DNA from: Methanobrevibacter millerae
Lineage (GTDB): Archaea; Methanobacteriota; Methanobacteria; Methanobacteriales; Methanobacteriaceae
NCBI RefSeq assembly: GCF_001477655.1
Contig: NZ_CP011266.1
Span: 62,001-126,000 of the forward strand
Reading direction: 5' to 3'
Length of the DNA: 64,000 nt
The notes under the pieces were generated by a model. It made no database searches, was not told where the DNA came from, and saw only the letters and a list, made by a program, of their open reading frames with translations. Positions 8,549 through 17,064 of this stretch are shown here, piece after piece (within the stretch, counting starts at the first letter, position 1; the number at the start of each line of letters is the position of its first letter). Made by a program: the position numbers and the translations under genes.

Positions 8549-9037
8549 ATTTCAAAGCAAGATTCTTTACCTGTGTATGGTGTCGGTCCATATTTAATCG
8601 CACCAATGTTTGTTGTTTCAATTATGGGAGTAATACTGTCTTATTACAATATGATTCCTGTCTATAAGATAGATTCAATGTATTGGCTATTTGTTGGACT
8701 TGCGGTTGTTTTAATTTTAGATGCTGCTTTCTTATGGTTAGCTGCTGTTCGAATGTCTGATATTAGTAAAAGAATTGAAAATGGAGAATTGGTTAGTGAT
8801 GGTGTTTACGCACTTGTTCGCCATCCGATATACTCCGCATGGCTACAGATATCTATTGCAATAATATTATTTTCACAAAATATTTACTTATTTATCCTGC
8901 CGATTATATTTTGGATTATATTGTCAATTGCATTGGCCAAAACTGAAGAAAAATGGTTAATAGAAAAATTTGGGGATGATTATGTTTCATATGCTAAAAC
9001 TACAAATAGATTTATTCCTTTTTCTAGACTAAGATAA
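8549..9037 (+). CDS. Isoprenylcysteine methyltransferase-like membrane methyltransferase, probable ATT start
   Basis: This integral membrane protein of the ICMT/PEMT-like family has four or five hydrophobic segments. Its C-terminal half carries the family's cofactor region: VRHPIYSAWL and EEKWLIEKFGDDYVSYAK, ending in a basic tail. These proteins use S-adenosylmethionine; the substrate in archaea is unknown. The first conventional start, GTG 8540, lies inside the ribosome site AGGTGAT (8538-8544) and cannot use it. ATT 8549, four bases past that site, gives a start in the sequence ISKQDSLPVYG (162 residues) and is proposed. A lipid or phospholipid head-group substrate is possible. Confidence 0.7.
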   Translation: MSKQDSLPVYGVGPYLIAPMFVVSIMGVILSYYNMIPVYKIDSMYWLFVGLAVVLILDAAFLWLAAVRMSDISKRIENGELVSDGVYALVRHPIYSAWLQISIAIILFSQNIYLFILPIIFWIILSIALAKTEEKWLIEKFGDDYVSYAKTTNRFIPFSRLR

Positions 9038-9100
9038 CTTATATATATTCAACTATACAAAAATTAAACCATAATAAAAGATTTGAAAAAAGGTTTTAAA

Positions 9101-10795
9101 ATGAGAGGCGGAGAAGCGATAATTGAATCCCTTAAAAAGATGGGAGTAGAAACAATATTTGGTTATCCTGGTGGACAGACCATACCTTTCTATGATATGT
9201 TATATGATGCAGATATAAACCATATCCTAGTTAGACATGAACAAGCAGCAGCTCACGCAGCCGATGGATTTGCAAGAGCTTCAGGTAAAGTTGGTGTGTG
9301 TTTGGCTACTTCCGGACCGGGTGCAACTAACTTAGTTACTGGAATTGCTACTTCTTTTATGGATTCTTCTCCTATTGTAGCTATAACAGGACAAGTTCCA
9401 ACTCATTTAATAGGAAATGATGCATTTCAGGAAGCAGATATTATGGGTATTACTATGCCTATTGTTAAACATAGTTATCAACCTAAAAATCCTAATTTAA
9501 TCCCTTCAATAATTAAAACTAGTTTTGATATAGCTACCAGTGGAAGACCAGGACCAGTTTTAATTGATGTTCCAAAAGAAGTGCAGGAAGGAGAACTCAC
9601 AGAATTTAATGATGATTTGATTCAAACGCCAGGATATAATCCTACATTAAAAGGAAATCCCAGACAAATTAAGAAAGCCTGTGAATTGATTAAGCAAGCT
9701 AAAAGACCATTGATTCTTGTTGGTGCTGGTGTTATTTTGGCTAATGCCACTGAAGAGTTAAACGAATTTGCACATTTAATCAATGCACCAGTCATGACTT
9801 CACTTTTAGGTAAAGGAGCTATTGATGAATATGATGAATTGGCATTAGGTATGCTTGGTATGCATGGAAGGAAAGTTTCAAACGATTCCATTAACGAATG
9901 TGATTTGCTGATAGCTATTGGTGTTAGATTTTCTGATAGGACTACTGGAAGACTGGACAGTTTTGTTCCGGACAGTAAAGTTATTCATATAGATATAGAC
10001 CCTGCAGAAATCGGTAAAAATGTTGATGTGGATTTACCTATTGTAGGGGATGCTAAAAATATTTTAAGTTCATTGAATGATTTATTTAAAGGTTATAAAG
10101 TAACCAATGATGTTAATTCATGGACAGATAAAATTAAGCAAAGAAAAATTGATTTATTGCCAAGAGTTACTTATGATGATGTACCACTTAAGCCTCAAAC
10201 TGTTATTAAGGAAATCAGTGAAGTTTTAACTGCTGATTCTATTTTAACAACTGATGTCGGTCAAAATCAAATGTGGGCAGCTCATTTTTACAACACTCAA
10301 AAACCACGCAAGTTCATCTCTTCAGGGGGTCTTGGAACTATGGGATTCGGTTTCCCATCAGCTATTGGTGCTAAGGTAGCATGCCCTGAAGATCCTGTTG
10401 TCAGTATTAATGGTGACGGTGGATTTTTAATGGTTTGTCAGGAATTAGCTACTGTTTATGATTATGATTTGCCTGTTATTGCAATGGTTTTAGAAAACAG
10501 AACTTTAGGAATGGTATATCAATGGCAAAGTTTATTGTATGATGGAAGACATTCACAGACTGAATTTAAGGATAGTCCTGACTTTGTTAAATTGGCGGAA
10601 AGTTTTGGAATAAATGCAGTCAAAGTTGAAAAGCCAGGTGAAACCAAAGAAGCTTTAAAGACTGCAATTAAAGATAATGAAGCTATTTTGATCGATGTTA
10701 TTATAGATTCTGAGGAAGCTCTTCCAATGTTGCCTCCAGGAGCAGGCATTAATGAAATGATTGGTGAATATAAACTTGAAAAAGATGTGATTTAG
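9101..10795 (+). CDS. ilvB: Acetolactate synthase, large (catalytic) subunit
   Basis: This subunit joins two pyruvates, or pyruvate and 2-oxobutyrate, in the first common step of branched-chain amino acid synthesis, using thiamine diphosphate. The 564-residue protein has the catalytic Glu47 in VRHEQAAAHAADGFARA, the FAD-side central domain, and the cofactor motif GDGGFLMVCQELATV followed by LENRTLGMV. ATG 9101 fits archaeal homologues (MRGGEAI...) and has AAAGGT seven bases upstream; TTG 9083 is rejected. The gene for the regulatory subunit starts right after its stop. A TATA-like TTATATATA lies at 9039-9047, within the end of the preceding gene. Confidence 0.97.
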   Translation: MRGGEAIIESLKKMGVETIFGYPGGQTIPFYDMLYDADINHILVRHEQAAAHAADGFARASGKVGVCLATSGPGATNLVTGIATSFMDSSPIVAITGQVPTHLIGNDAFQEADIMGITMPIVKHSYQPKNPNLIPSIIKTSFDIATSGRPGPVLIDVPKEVQEGELTEFNDDLIQTPGYNPTLKGNPRQIKKACELIKQAKRPLILVGAGVILANATEELNEFAHLINAPVMTSLLGKGAIDEYDELALGMLGMHGRKVSNDSINECDLLIAIGVRFSDRTTGRLDSFVPDSKVIHIDIDPAEIGKNVDVDLPIVGDAKNILSSLNDLFKGYKVTNDVNSWTDKIKQRKIDLLPRVTYDDVPLKPQTVIKEISEVLTADSILTTDVGQNQMWAAHFYNTQKPRKFISSGGLGTMGFGFPSAIGAKVACPEDPVVSINGDGGFLMVCQELATVYDYDLPVIAMVLENRTLGMVYQWQSLLYDGRHSQTEFKDSPDFVKLAESFGINAVKVEKPGETKEALKTAIKDNEAILIDVIIDSEEALPMLPPGAGINEMIGEYKLEKDVI

Positions 10796-11281
10796 ATGGA
10801 TGTAAAATATCATGTTATAAGCACGCTTGTAGAAAATAAACCTGGAGTCTTACAGAAAGTGGCTGGATTATTCACAAGAAGGGACTTTAATATTGACAGT
10901 ATTACAGTAGGTGAGTCTGAAGTGAACGGACTTGCAAGAATGGTTATTACTGTAAAAGCTGATGAAAAAATATTGGAGCAAGTTACAAAGCAATTAAATA
11001 AGTTAGTTGATGTCGTCAAGATTAAAGATATTTCTAAAAATGCAGTTAAAAGGGAATTGTGTCTTATAAAAGTCAATATTCCTAATGAAAAATCTAGAGC
11101 AGAAATTATGCAATATGCTAATATTTTCAGAGCAAAAATTGTTGATGTGACAGAGGAAACATTAATAATTGAAATTACTGGAGATATGGAGAAAATAAAT
11201 GCATTTATATCTTTATTAAAAGGTTATGGAATCAAAAAGATTTCAAGAACTGGTCTTACCGCTATGGCAAGGGGAGTTTAA
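10796..11281 (+). CDS. ilvN: Acetolactate synthase, small (regulatory) subunit
   Basis: The 161-residue protein has an N-terminal ACT domain (VISTLVENKPGVLQKVAGLFTRRDFNIDS at its start) that normally binds valine and gives feedback inhibition. The C-terminal domain (about residues 80-160) activates the catalytic subunit. ATG 10796 directly follows the ilvB stop, so the subunits are coupled and made together. The ACT-domain Gly and Asn needed for effector binding appear intact. The carbonic anhydrase gene follows two bases after the stop, which makes a three-gene transcript likely. Confidence 0.96.
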   Translation: MDVKYHVISTLVENKPGVLQKVAGLFTRRDFNIDSITVGESEVNGLARMVITVKADEKILEQVTKQLNKLVDVVKIKDISKNAVKRELCLIKVNIPNEKSRAEIMQYANIFRAKIVDVTEETLIIEITGDMEKINAFISLLKGYGIKKISRTGLTAMARGV

Positions 11282-11282
11282 A

Positions 11283-11810
11283 ATGACTATATTAGAAAAT
11301 GTTTTAAAGGACAATAAGGAATTTGTGGAAAACTTTGAAGGCGAAGAAATGTCTCACCATGCAGCTAAAAAATTAGCTATTTTAACTTGTATGGATTGTA
11401 GATTAATCGACTTTTTTGAACCTGCTTTAGGTTTAAAAAGGGGTGATGCTAAAATCGTTAGAAATGCAGGTAACTCCATTGTTGGAGAAGATGCAATCAG
11501 ATCAATAGGTGCAGCTTTATACAATCTTGGAGCTGAAGAAGTGATGGTCGTTGGTCACACTGAATGTGGTATGGCTGGTGCTGATGCTGAAGCTTTAAAA
11601 GAAAAAATGCTTCAAAGAGGCATTAAAGAGGAAGACATTGCTCAATATGATTTGGCTGAATGGATTGGTGGATTTGAATCAGAAGAACAAAACGTTATAG
11701 ATGTTGTTGAAAAAATCAAAAATCATCCATTAATTCCAGATGTACCTGTACACGGTCTTATAATTGATATTGTAACTGGTGAGTTAAAAGTCTTAGTAGA
11801 TGGTTACTAA
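11283..11810 (+). CDS. Beta-class carbonic anhydrase
   Basis: A zinc enzyme that interconverts CO2 and bicarbonate, of the small archaeal Cab type (175 residues). Zinc ligands are Cys36 (in TCMDCRL), His92 and Cys95 (in VGHTECGM); the Asp38-Arg40 pair completes the CxDxR motif. An in-frame ATG at 11226 lies inside ilvN and is not used: GGGGAG sits eight bases before ATG 11283. Position immediately after ilvBN suggests co-transcription. Bicarbonate supply to carboxylases such as carbamoyl-phosphate synthase, or balancing CO2 for a CO2-reducing methanogen, is a reasonable role. Confidence 0.93.
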   Translation: MTILENVLKDNKEFVENFEGEEMSHHAAKKLAILTCMDCRLIDFFEPALGLKRGDAKIVRNAGNSIVGEDAIRSIGAALYNLGAEEVMVVGHTECGMAGADAEALKEKMLQRGIKEEDIAQYDLAEWIGGFESEEQNVIDVVEKIKNHPLIPDVPVHGLIIDIVTGELKVLVDGY

Positions 11811-11837
11811 ATCATCTATTTTTCTATTTTTTTTAAA

Positions 11838-12338
11838 ATGATTAATTCAACGTACTATTCATCACCAATTGGAGAAATTCTGCTTGTTTCTAAAGATAAT
11901 AATTTAATTGGAGCCTGGTTTGAAGGACAAAAGCATTTTTTATCCACCATTAATGAAGAGTTAATGGAAAATGAAGATGAAATCCTATTTAAAGCTAAAA
12001 GTTGGCTTTCCAGATATTTCAGTGGTGAAAAACCTAATATCAATGAACTTGATTTGAAACCTGAAGGCACTGACTTTAGATGTGATGTATGGCATATTCT
12101 CTGTGAGATTCCTTATGGTGAAACTGTTACATATAAAGAAATTGCAGATAAAATTGCTCAAAAAAGAGGAATCGATAAAATGTCTGCCCAAGCAGTTGGT
12201 GGAGCAGTTGGACATAATCCAATTTCAATTATAATTCCCTGCCATAGGGTTGTTGGAAGTGATGGAAGCTTAACTGGTTATGCTGGGGGATTGGATAAGA
12301 AAATATTTCTTCTAAAGCATGAAAATCCGGAATTTTAG
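11838..12338 (+). CDS. ogt: Methylated-DNA--protein-cysteine methyltransferase
   Basis: This repair protein takes the alkyl group from O6-alkylguanine onto its own cysteine, a suicide reaction. The active site IPCHRVVG holds the acceptor Cys135; the helix-turn-helix recognition region (TYKEIADKIAQKRG...SAQAVGGAVG) precedes it, and the asparagine hinge is in GHNPISIIIP. Length (166 residues) and an N-terminal ribonuclease-like domain fit the standard two-domain form. No good ribosome site precedes ATG 11838. The stop overlaps the convergent gene by four bases (TTAG). Confidence 0.93.
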   Translation: MINSTYYSSPIGEILLVSKDNNLIGAWFEGQKHFLSTINEELMENEDEILFKAKSWLSRYFSGEKPNINELDLKPEGTDFRCDVWHILCEIPYGETVTYKEIADKIAQKRGIDKMSAQAVGGAVGHNPISIIIPCHRVVGSDGSLTGYAGGLDKKIFLLKHENPEF

Positions 12339-12772
12339 TGTTTATTTTCTAATTTTTTATCTGATCTGTATAATATGTAATTTAAAATTAGTATAATTAT
12401 TGAAAATAGAATGATATAAAATATTCCATTTAACATTAAATTATATTTTACACCATTAAAAGTTAAAGAAATCACATCATTTGATGAAAATAAGTCATAT
12501 TTGAATATGAACGGTACCAGAGCGATAAAGACAATATCAAATATGAGAATATATGCTGCTACAAGAAGAAATCTTTTATAATTATTTTGAACCACCTTTT
12601 CTTCAACAAGCACATTTACTCCATATATTACTGAAAAATAAAGTCCAAACAAACAGCTGACATATATTATCTCTTTAAGTCCATGTATCTGTAAAAAATA
12701 ACATATTACATATGTAATTATTAAAGATGATATGAAAGTTATTACTAGGTATCGTGTAATTCCCCTGTTCAT
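12335..12772 (-). CDS. Four-helix membrane protein of unknown function
   Basis: The 145-residue protein is almost entirely hydrophobic, with four predicted membrane helices (about residues 8-28, 33-53, 68-92 and 115-137) and a short basic C-terminal tail. No family motif is recognised. GGGAT lies about five bases upstream of ATG 12772. Its stop overlaps that of ogt by four bases. It is separated from the next minus-strand gene by 90 bases that contain a terminator, so it is probably transcribed alone. Confidence 0.6.
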   Translation of the reverse strand: MNRGITRYLVITFISSLIITYVICYFLQIHGLKEIIYVSCLFGLYFSVIYGVNVLVEEKVVQNNYKRFLLVAAYILIFDIVFIALVPFIFKYDLFSSNDVISLTFNGVKYNLMLNGIFYIILFSIIILILNYILYRSDKKLENKH

Positions 12773-12838
12773 TTAAATCCCAGTTTAGTTGTTATCATTA
12801 AATTTATTATTCAAGTTATATAAAATTTAAAAAAATAA

Positions 12839-12864
12839 AATATTTCACAATTTTGTGAAATATT
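12839..12864 (-). terminator. Intrinsic-type terminator of the 12863-14308 surface gene
   Basis: A perfect 12-base inverted repeat (AATATTTCACAA at 12839-12850 and its complement at 12853-12864) has a two-base loop. On the minus strand it leads into a T-rich tract (complement of 12826-12838). It overlaps the stop codon of the gene. Confidence 0.75.
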
Positions 12865-14308
12865 ATAAATTGTGCTTTGAATAGGTAGCACAAAAAATAG
12901 CTAATAAAATGATTATTGCAATTGCAGTATAAACAATATTAAAAGGATTACCACTGAAAGTTATTGAATTAGGGATATTCTCCTTTAAATTACTAACGAC
13001 AGTTGTATTATTATTGCTGTCTGTTTTATTTGTTGTTGTATTTGTTGAATTAATAAATTCACTTATAAATCTATTAATAATGTTTTTACCAACAATCTTG
13101 TGGTAATTATTTTGTGGAGGGAAATACTTTTCATATAATCCCATTTTATATGCTATATGGTCTCCCTGTTTTTTAATATCATTGGATACATGCAATTCAG
13201 AGTCATATGCCAGTGCATATGAGCAGATATCAGTATTGTCCGTGCTGCTTACCCATAAATAATAAAATATCAAATCCTTCCATAATGGAGTATGTATAGG
13301 AAATATATTTTTGTTCAGTTCCAATCCAAGCACCTCAGAAATTCCATCGATTGCACTTTCGGTACTTGTGTTATTTATTTTAACTTCACCTGCTGAAGTT
13401 AATACATAAAGATATGGATAACCTTTTTGAATATAAATACCCTGCGATTTGAAATAATTTAAAGCTTTTATGGAAGCGTTAACACCAATTTCTTTAATCA
13501 CATTTTCATTAAGGCTTAAATCTAGAACTTCATCCGTAGATTTGTTTACCATATCAACAGTGACATACGCTTTTTTACCTGGATTTTTTGACCAAATAAA
13601 AGCATTATCATCAAAGTCTCTTGAAGCGCCCAATAATGTATTTGAAGCATATTCAAGAGGTAAATCAATTTGTGGATAAAAATTATAATTATTTTGATTA
13701 CTTATAAATCCAGTGTCATGCGGTTTTTTATTTAAAGTATCATTACTTGAAATTCCAGTAATTAAGGAAGCATTGTTCCAAGAATTAGCGGAAAAACCAT
13801 CATTACTAGAAAATAGTATTTTTTCAGTTCTATTTTCATTAATTTTATTAATTAAAGATTCATCACTCATGTTTCTTTCAATTAAAGGTAACATCAAAAG
13901 ATTACAATCATTATAAGTTACATATCCATTAGGAGAATAAGTATTTTCATTTAAAACATTTTTTTCGGTTCTCTCATCAATTTTAGTTAATTTAAAAATT
14001 TCCACATCAATATTGTCAGTATTAATTTCCAAATTTTCAATATTCACATTAATCATGCTATCAATTGAGCATGTCATTTCTGATGTATTATATTCATTTT
14101 CCGCATCTGGTGAATAAATGATTTCATCTTCACTAATAGCAGAATCATGACTGTTTTCTTGCATGTCAATTGAATCGATCTGAATATTTTCCTCATAAAT
14201 TTGTGTATCTTCACAAACGTCTGTTACATTTTCGTTTGCTGAGACAACACCCATTAAACACAGTGCTAAAATCAATGAAAAAACCATGATTACACCATGT
14301 TTCATCAA
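12863..14308 (-). CDS. Anchored surface protein with one LTSAG/STEA module
   Basis: The 481-residue protein has an N-terminal signal peptide (residues 1-25, ending VSA), a long polar outer part with many N-x-S/T sites, and a C-terminal membrane helix (about 455-476) with a short basic tail. Residues 295-325 (YVLTSAGEVKINNTSTESAIDG) and the following PIHTPLWKDLIFYYLW match a module that occurs twice in the FmdE-domain protein at 33664-36546. The HxHxC FmdE motif itself is absent here. An Asn/Thr linker precedes the anchor. It is divergent from ilvC. Function is unknown; shared architecture suggests a common ligand or partner with the FmdE protein. Confidence 0.7.
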   Translation of the reverse strand: MMKHGVIMVFSLILALCLMGVVSANENVTDVCEDTQIYEENIQIDSIDMQENSHDSAISEDEIIYSPDAENEYNTSEMTCSIDSMINVNIENLEINTDNIDVEIFKLTKIDERTEKNVLNENTYSPNGYVTYNDCNLLMLPLIERNMSDESLINKINENRTEKILFSSNDGFSANSWNNASLITGISSNDTLNKKPHDTGFISNQNNYNFYPQIDLPLEYASNTLLGASRDFDDNAFIWSKNPGKKAYVTVDMVNKSTDEVLDLSLNENVIKEIGVNASIKALNYFKSQGIYIQKGYPYLYVLTSAGEVKINNTSTESAIDGISEVLGLELNKNIFPIHTPLWKDLIFYYLWVSSTDNTDICSYALAYDSELHVSNDIKKQGDHIAYKMGLYEKYFPPQNNYHKIVGKNIINRFISEFINSTNTTTNKTDSNNNTTVVSNLKENIPNSITFSGNPFNIVYTAIAIIILLAIFCATYSKHNL

Positions 14309-14516
14309 TAATCTCCTATTTTTGATATATAATCAATTTCTTAATTATATCCACCATAGATCTATAGCAATACTAAATGTATTACAATAAATTATTTTCT
14401 TTTTTGTTTTAAAAAAATTTAACTATTTATTTACTAGTTACTTATTTAAATATTGAAAAAGATATATAGTATTTAATAATTTTTATTTAATATTTTTTTA
14501 ATAGGAGACGTTAAAA

Positions 14517-15509
14517 ATGAAAATGTATTATGATGCAGATGTAAATACAGATGTACTTGAAGGTAAAACTATTGCTGTAATCGGTTATGGTTCTCAAGGA
14601 AGAGCACAATCCAGAAACATGGCTGATAGTGGTGCTAATGTTATTGTCGGTGTACGTGAAAATGGAAGTTCTTGGAATTTAGTTAAAGAAGATGGCATGA
14701 CTGTAAAAACTATTGAAGATGCTGCAAAAGAAGCTGATATTATTCATATTTTACTTCCTGATGAAATCCAAGAAAAAGTATACAAAGAACAAATCGCTCC
14801 TTATGTTGAAAGCGGAAATACTATTTCATTCTCTCATGGATATAACATTCACTTTGGATTAATTGACCCTGCTGAAGATGTAAATATTGTAATGTTTGCA
14901 CCAAAAGGACCTGGATCCATGGTAAGAAGAACTTACGAAGAAGGATTTGGTATTCCTGGTTTAGTTGCGGTTGAAAGAGATGCAACCGGTGATGCTTTTC
15001 AATTAGCTTTAGGTATGGCAAAAGCTTGTGGATTAACCAAAGCTGGAGTATTAGAAACTACTTTCAAAGAAGAAACTGAAACTGACTTGTTCGGTGAACA
15101 AACTGTTTTATGCGGTGGTATTACTGAGTTAATCAATGCAGGATTCACTACATTAGTTGAAGCTGGATACCAACCTGAAATCGCTTACTTTGAAACCTGT
15201 CACGAAGTAAAACTTATTGTAGACTTAATCTACGAAAAAGGTTTCCAAGGAATGTGGCATGATGTAAGTAACACTGCTGAATATGGTGGTTTAACAAGAG
15301 GAAACAGAATCATTACTCAAGAAGCAAAAGACGGTATGAAACAAGTTTTAAGTGAAATCCAAGATGGAACTTTCAAAAAACAATGGGCTGATGAAAACGC
15401 TACCAACGGAGCTAACTTAAAAGAAATGAGAGCAGCTCAAGAGCAAGAAGACATAGAAATTGTTGGTGCAAGATTAAGAAAAGCTTGTGGATTACAAAAA
15501 GATGATTAA
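14517..15509 (+). CDS. ilvC: Ketol-acid reductoisomerase
   Basis: IlvC carries out alkyl migration and NAD(P)H reduction of acetolactate or acetohydroxybutyrate, the second common branched-chain step. The 330-residue length marks the short class I form. The nucleotide-binding Rossmann loop [13 protein letters not shown] is near residue 22. Magnesium ligands of the knotted C-terminal domain are in [12 protein letters not shown] and the later [25 protein letters not shown] lies eight bases before ATG 14517. TATA-like runs at 14443-14453 and 14461-14468 could serve as promoter. A hairpin terminator follows, so the gene is probably monocistronic. Confidence 0.97.
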   Translation: MKMYYDADVNTDVLEGKTIAVIGYGSQGRAQSRNMADSGANVIVGVRENGSSWNLVKEDGMTVKTIEDAAKEADIIHILLPDEIQEKVYKEQIAPYVESGNTISFSHGYNIHFGLIDPAEDVNIVMFAPKGPGSMVRRTYEEGFGIPGLVAVERDATGDAFQLALGMAKACGLTKAGVLETTFKEETETDLFGEQTVLCGGITELINAGFTTLVEAGYQPEIAYFETCHEVKLIVDLIYEKGFQGMWHDVSNTAEYGGLTRGNRIITQEAKDGMKQVLSEIQDGTFKKQWADENATNGANLKEMRAAQEQEDIEIVGARLRKACGLQKDD

Positions 15510-15530
15510 ATTCATCTTTAACTTTTTTTA
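15498..15530 (+). terminator. Intrinsic-type terminator after ilvC
   Basis: AAAGATGA (15498-15505) pairs with TCATCTTT (15512-15519) around a 6-base loop and is followed by a T-run from 15523. It includes the last codons of ilvC. Confidence 0.7.
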
Positions 15531-15608
15531 TTTTTACTATTTATTTATTAAAGCATAACTTTTTTTAACTATTGATTTTAAAGTATATTTAATTGGGGGA
15601 GTTTTTTT

Positions 15609-16616
15609 ATGGCTTTTATTGGAATGGATCATGGTACTACAGGAATCTCTTTTTGTATCATGGATGATGATGCGGAAATTATTGATATTTTTAAAATTGA
15701 TAGAGAAGATTCTAAAAGTGGTAAGGTTTCGGCTATTGAAGAATTATCAAAAAGATGTGATTTGGAATCTGTAAAGTTAATGGCAATCACTTATGCAATG
15801 GGTGATGGTATAAGCGACATTTTACCGACTGAAAAGGTTGAAGACAGGGGAATATTATCAATCAACGGTGCAGGTAAGGTCACTGGGGGCGGAACCTCCG
15901 TATTTTCAGAACTTGAAAATTCAAATATTCCAAGCATCATGATACCGGGTCTTCACAAGAATTCTACTTCATTAGATGAATTATTTAATGCAGCTTATTC
16001 ACACCAGGCCAGTCCTGAGAAGGTAAGTATTTCATATAATGCAATCAAGGAAACGGGTTGGCAAAATTTTATCGTAGCGGACATATCATCAAACAGCGTT
16101 AACATACTGATTGAGGATTCCAAAATCAAAGGTGCAATTGATGCATGTCTTGGTGCAATGGGTATAGTTCACGGACCAATTGATTTGGAAATGATACGTG
16201 ACATTGACGAAGGCAGAAGAACTGCAAATGAATGCTTTTCACATGCAGGTGCAGTAAAAATTGCCGGAATCGATGGTAAAGTAGCCAACATGAAAAATCA
16301 GCTATTGGAAAACTACAGAAATGGTGATGAAAAAGCAAAGTTGGCTATTGACACATTAATCATGACTGTGGCAATGGAAATTGCAGGTCTTGTTGTAGTT
16401 TGCGAAAATGAAATAGAGGGTATTGTCCTGACGGGTTCCATTGGAAGTGCAACTGAACCGTTCAACTTTGAGGATGAAATCAACAAGTATTTCAAAAACA
16501 AATATGAATTGAAAGTAATATCTAAAGAATCCGGAGCTATTGGTGCGGCTCAAATTGCATATGATGTTTATAATGGTGAAGATAATATTTTAGGCATTAA
16601 TGTTGATTTATCTTAA
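15609..16616 (+). CDS. Methanogenesis marker protein 12 (ASKHA-fold)
   Basis: This 335-residue protein matches a family found almost only in methanogens, with an acetate/sugar-kinase type fold. The start MAFIGMDHGTTGISFCIMD holds the phosphate-1 motif (DHGTTGI), and a second glycine-rich phosphate motif (VLTGSIGSATEP) is near residue 275. GAGKVTGGGTS and ACLGAMGIVHGP are further family blocks. The biochemical role is unknown; strict co-occurrence with methanogenesis suggests action on a coenzyme or on methyl-coenzyme M reductase maturation. GGGGGAG precedes ATG 15609. It is a single gene, convergent to the LSm gene. Confidence 0.9.
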   Translation: MAFIGMDHGTTGISFCIMDDDAEIIDIFKIDREDSKSGKVSAIEELSKRCDLESVKLMAITYAMGDGISDILPTEKVEDRGILSINGAGKVTGGGTSVFSELENSNIPSIMIPGLHKNSTSLDELFNAAYSHQASPEKVSISYNAIKETGWQNFIVADISSNSVNILIEDSKIKGAIDACLGAMGIVHGPIDLEMIRDIDEGRRTANECFSHAGAVKIAGIDGKVANMKNQLLENYRNGDEKAKLAIDTLIMTVAMEIAGLVVVCENEIEGIVLTGSIGSATEPFNFEDEINKYFKNKYELKVISKESGAIGAAQIAYDVYNGEDNILGINVDLS

Positions 16617-16648
16617 TGATAATATTAAATGGTGCTGGCTTTTTAGTA

Positions 16649-16846
16649 TTATTCATTTAAACTAACAAAAACAATATTTCCGCCTTTTAAGGTTTCTATA
16701 CCATTTTCATTTTCTATAACAATATTTAAATAATTATCAATAGCTATGATTTTTCCTTCAGCCTGATTGTTGTCTCTTAACTCAACAGTTACATTTTTAT
16801 TTTTAAACTGGTTAAATAATCTGTTTACTTGGTCTTTATCTGTCAT
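16649..16846 (-). CDS. LSm (Sm-like) RNA-binding protein
   Basis: The 65-residue protein is a single short Sm fold with the two Sm blocks: KNVTVELRDNNQAEGKIIAIDNYLNIVIEN (Sm1) and GGNIVFVSL (Sm2). Archaeal Sm proteins form heptameric or hexameric rings that bind U-rich RNA. The conserved D-x-N-x of Sm1 is present, and the end of Sm2 has G-x-N-I-V in place of the usual RG, which may alter the RNA pocket. The gene lies in the 300-base space between marker-12 and surE. No clear ribosome site is seen at ATG 16846. Confidence 0.8.
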   Translation of the reverse strand: MTDKDQVNRLFNQFKNKNVTVELRDNNQAEGKIIAIDNYLNIVIENENGIETLKGGNIVFVSLNE

Positions 16847-16889
16847 ATATTTTCATCCCTTTTTAATGTATATACTATTATTTTTAAAA

Positions 16890-16897
16890 TTTATATA
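16890..16897 (+). promoter_or_regulatory. TATA box for a probable leaderless transcript
   Basis: TTTATATA ends 23 bases before ATG 16921, the distance expected between an archaeal TATA box and the start of transcription. There is no ribosome site between them, so the mRNA may begin at or next to the start codon. Confidence 0.5.
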
Positions 16898-16920
16898 CTT
16901 TAATGTTTTAATATAGTACT

Positions 16921-17064
16921 ATGTCAATTAATCAATTAGAAAGCAATTTGGAAGCTATTACTAGAACAATAGCAAAACTTAAAAAAGACGGCTGCACTGA
17001 TGAAAAAATTTTAAATGAACTTTATGAAGAACGTGATAAGATTCTTAAAGATTTAAATCTCTAA
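16921..17064 (+). CDS. Small helical (coiled-coil) protein, 47 residues
   Basis: An open frame from ATG 16921 to TAA 17062-17064 encodes MSINQLESNLEAITRTIAKL and a further 27 mostly charged residues ending in KDLNL. Heptad-like spacing of Leu/Ile suggests two short amphipathic helices. There is no ribosome site, but a TATA box sits at leaderless distance. Its last 12 bases overlap the convergent end of surE. Composition is gene-like (acidic/basic helix, no rare runs). It is not recognised, and a protein this small could be spurious. Confidence 0.55.
   Translation: MSINQLESNLEAITRTIAKLKKDGCTDEKILNELYEERDKILKDLNL

Noticed and set aside
11226-11282. Earlier in-frame ATG for carbonic anhydrase, inside ilvN
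   Set aside because: The extra residues match nothing in the family and ATG 11283 has a good ribosome site.
14821-15021. 66-codon minus-strand frame inside ilvC
   Set aside because: Shadow frame opposite a highly conserved gene with no start signal.
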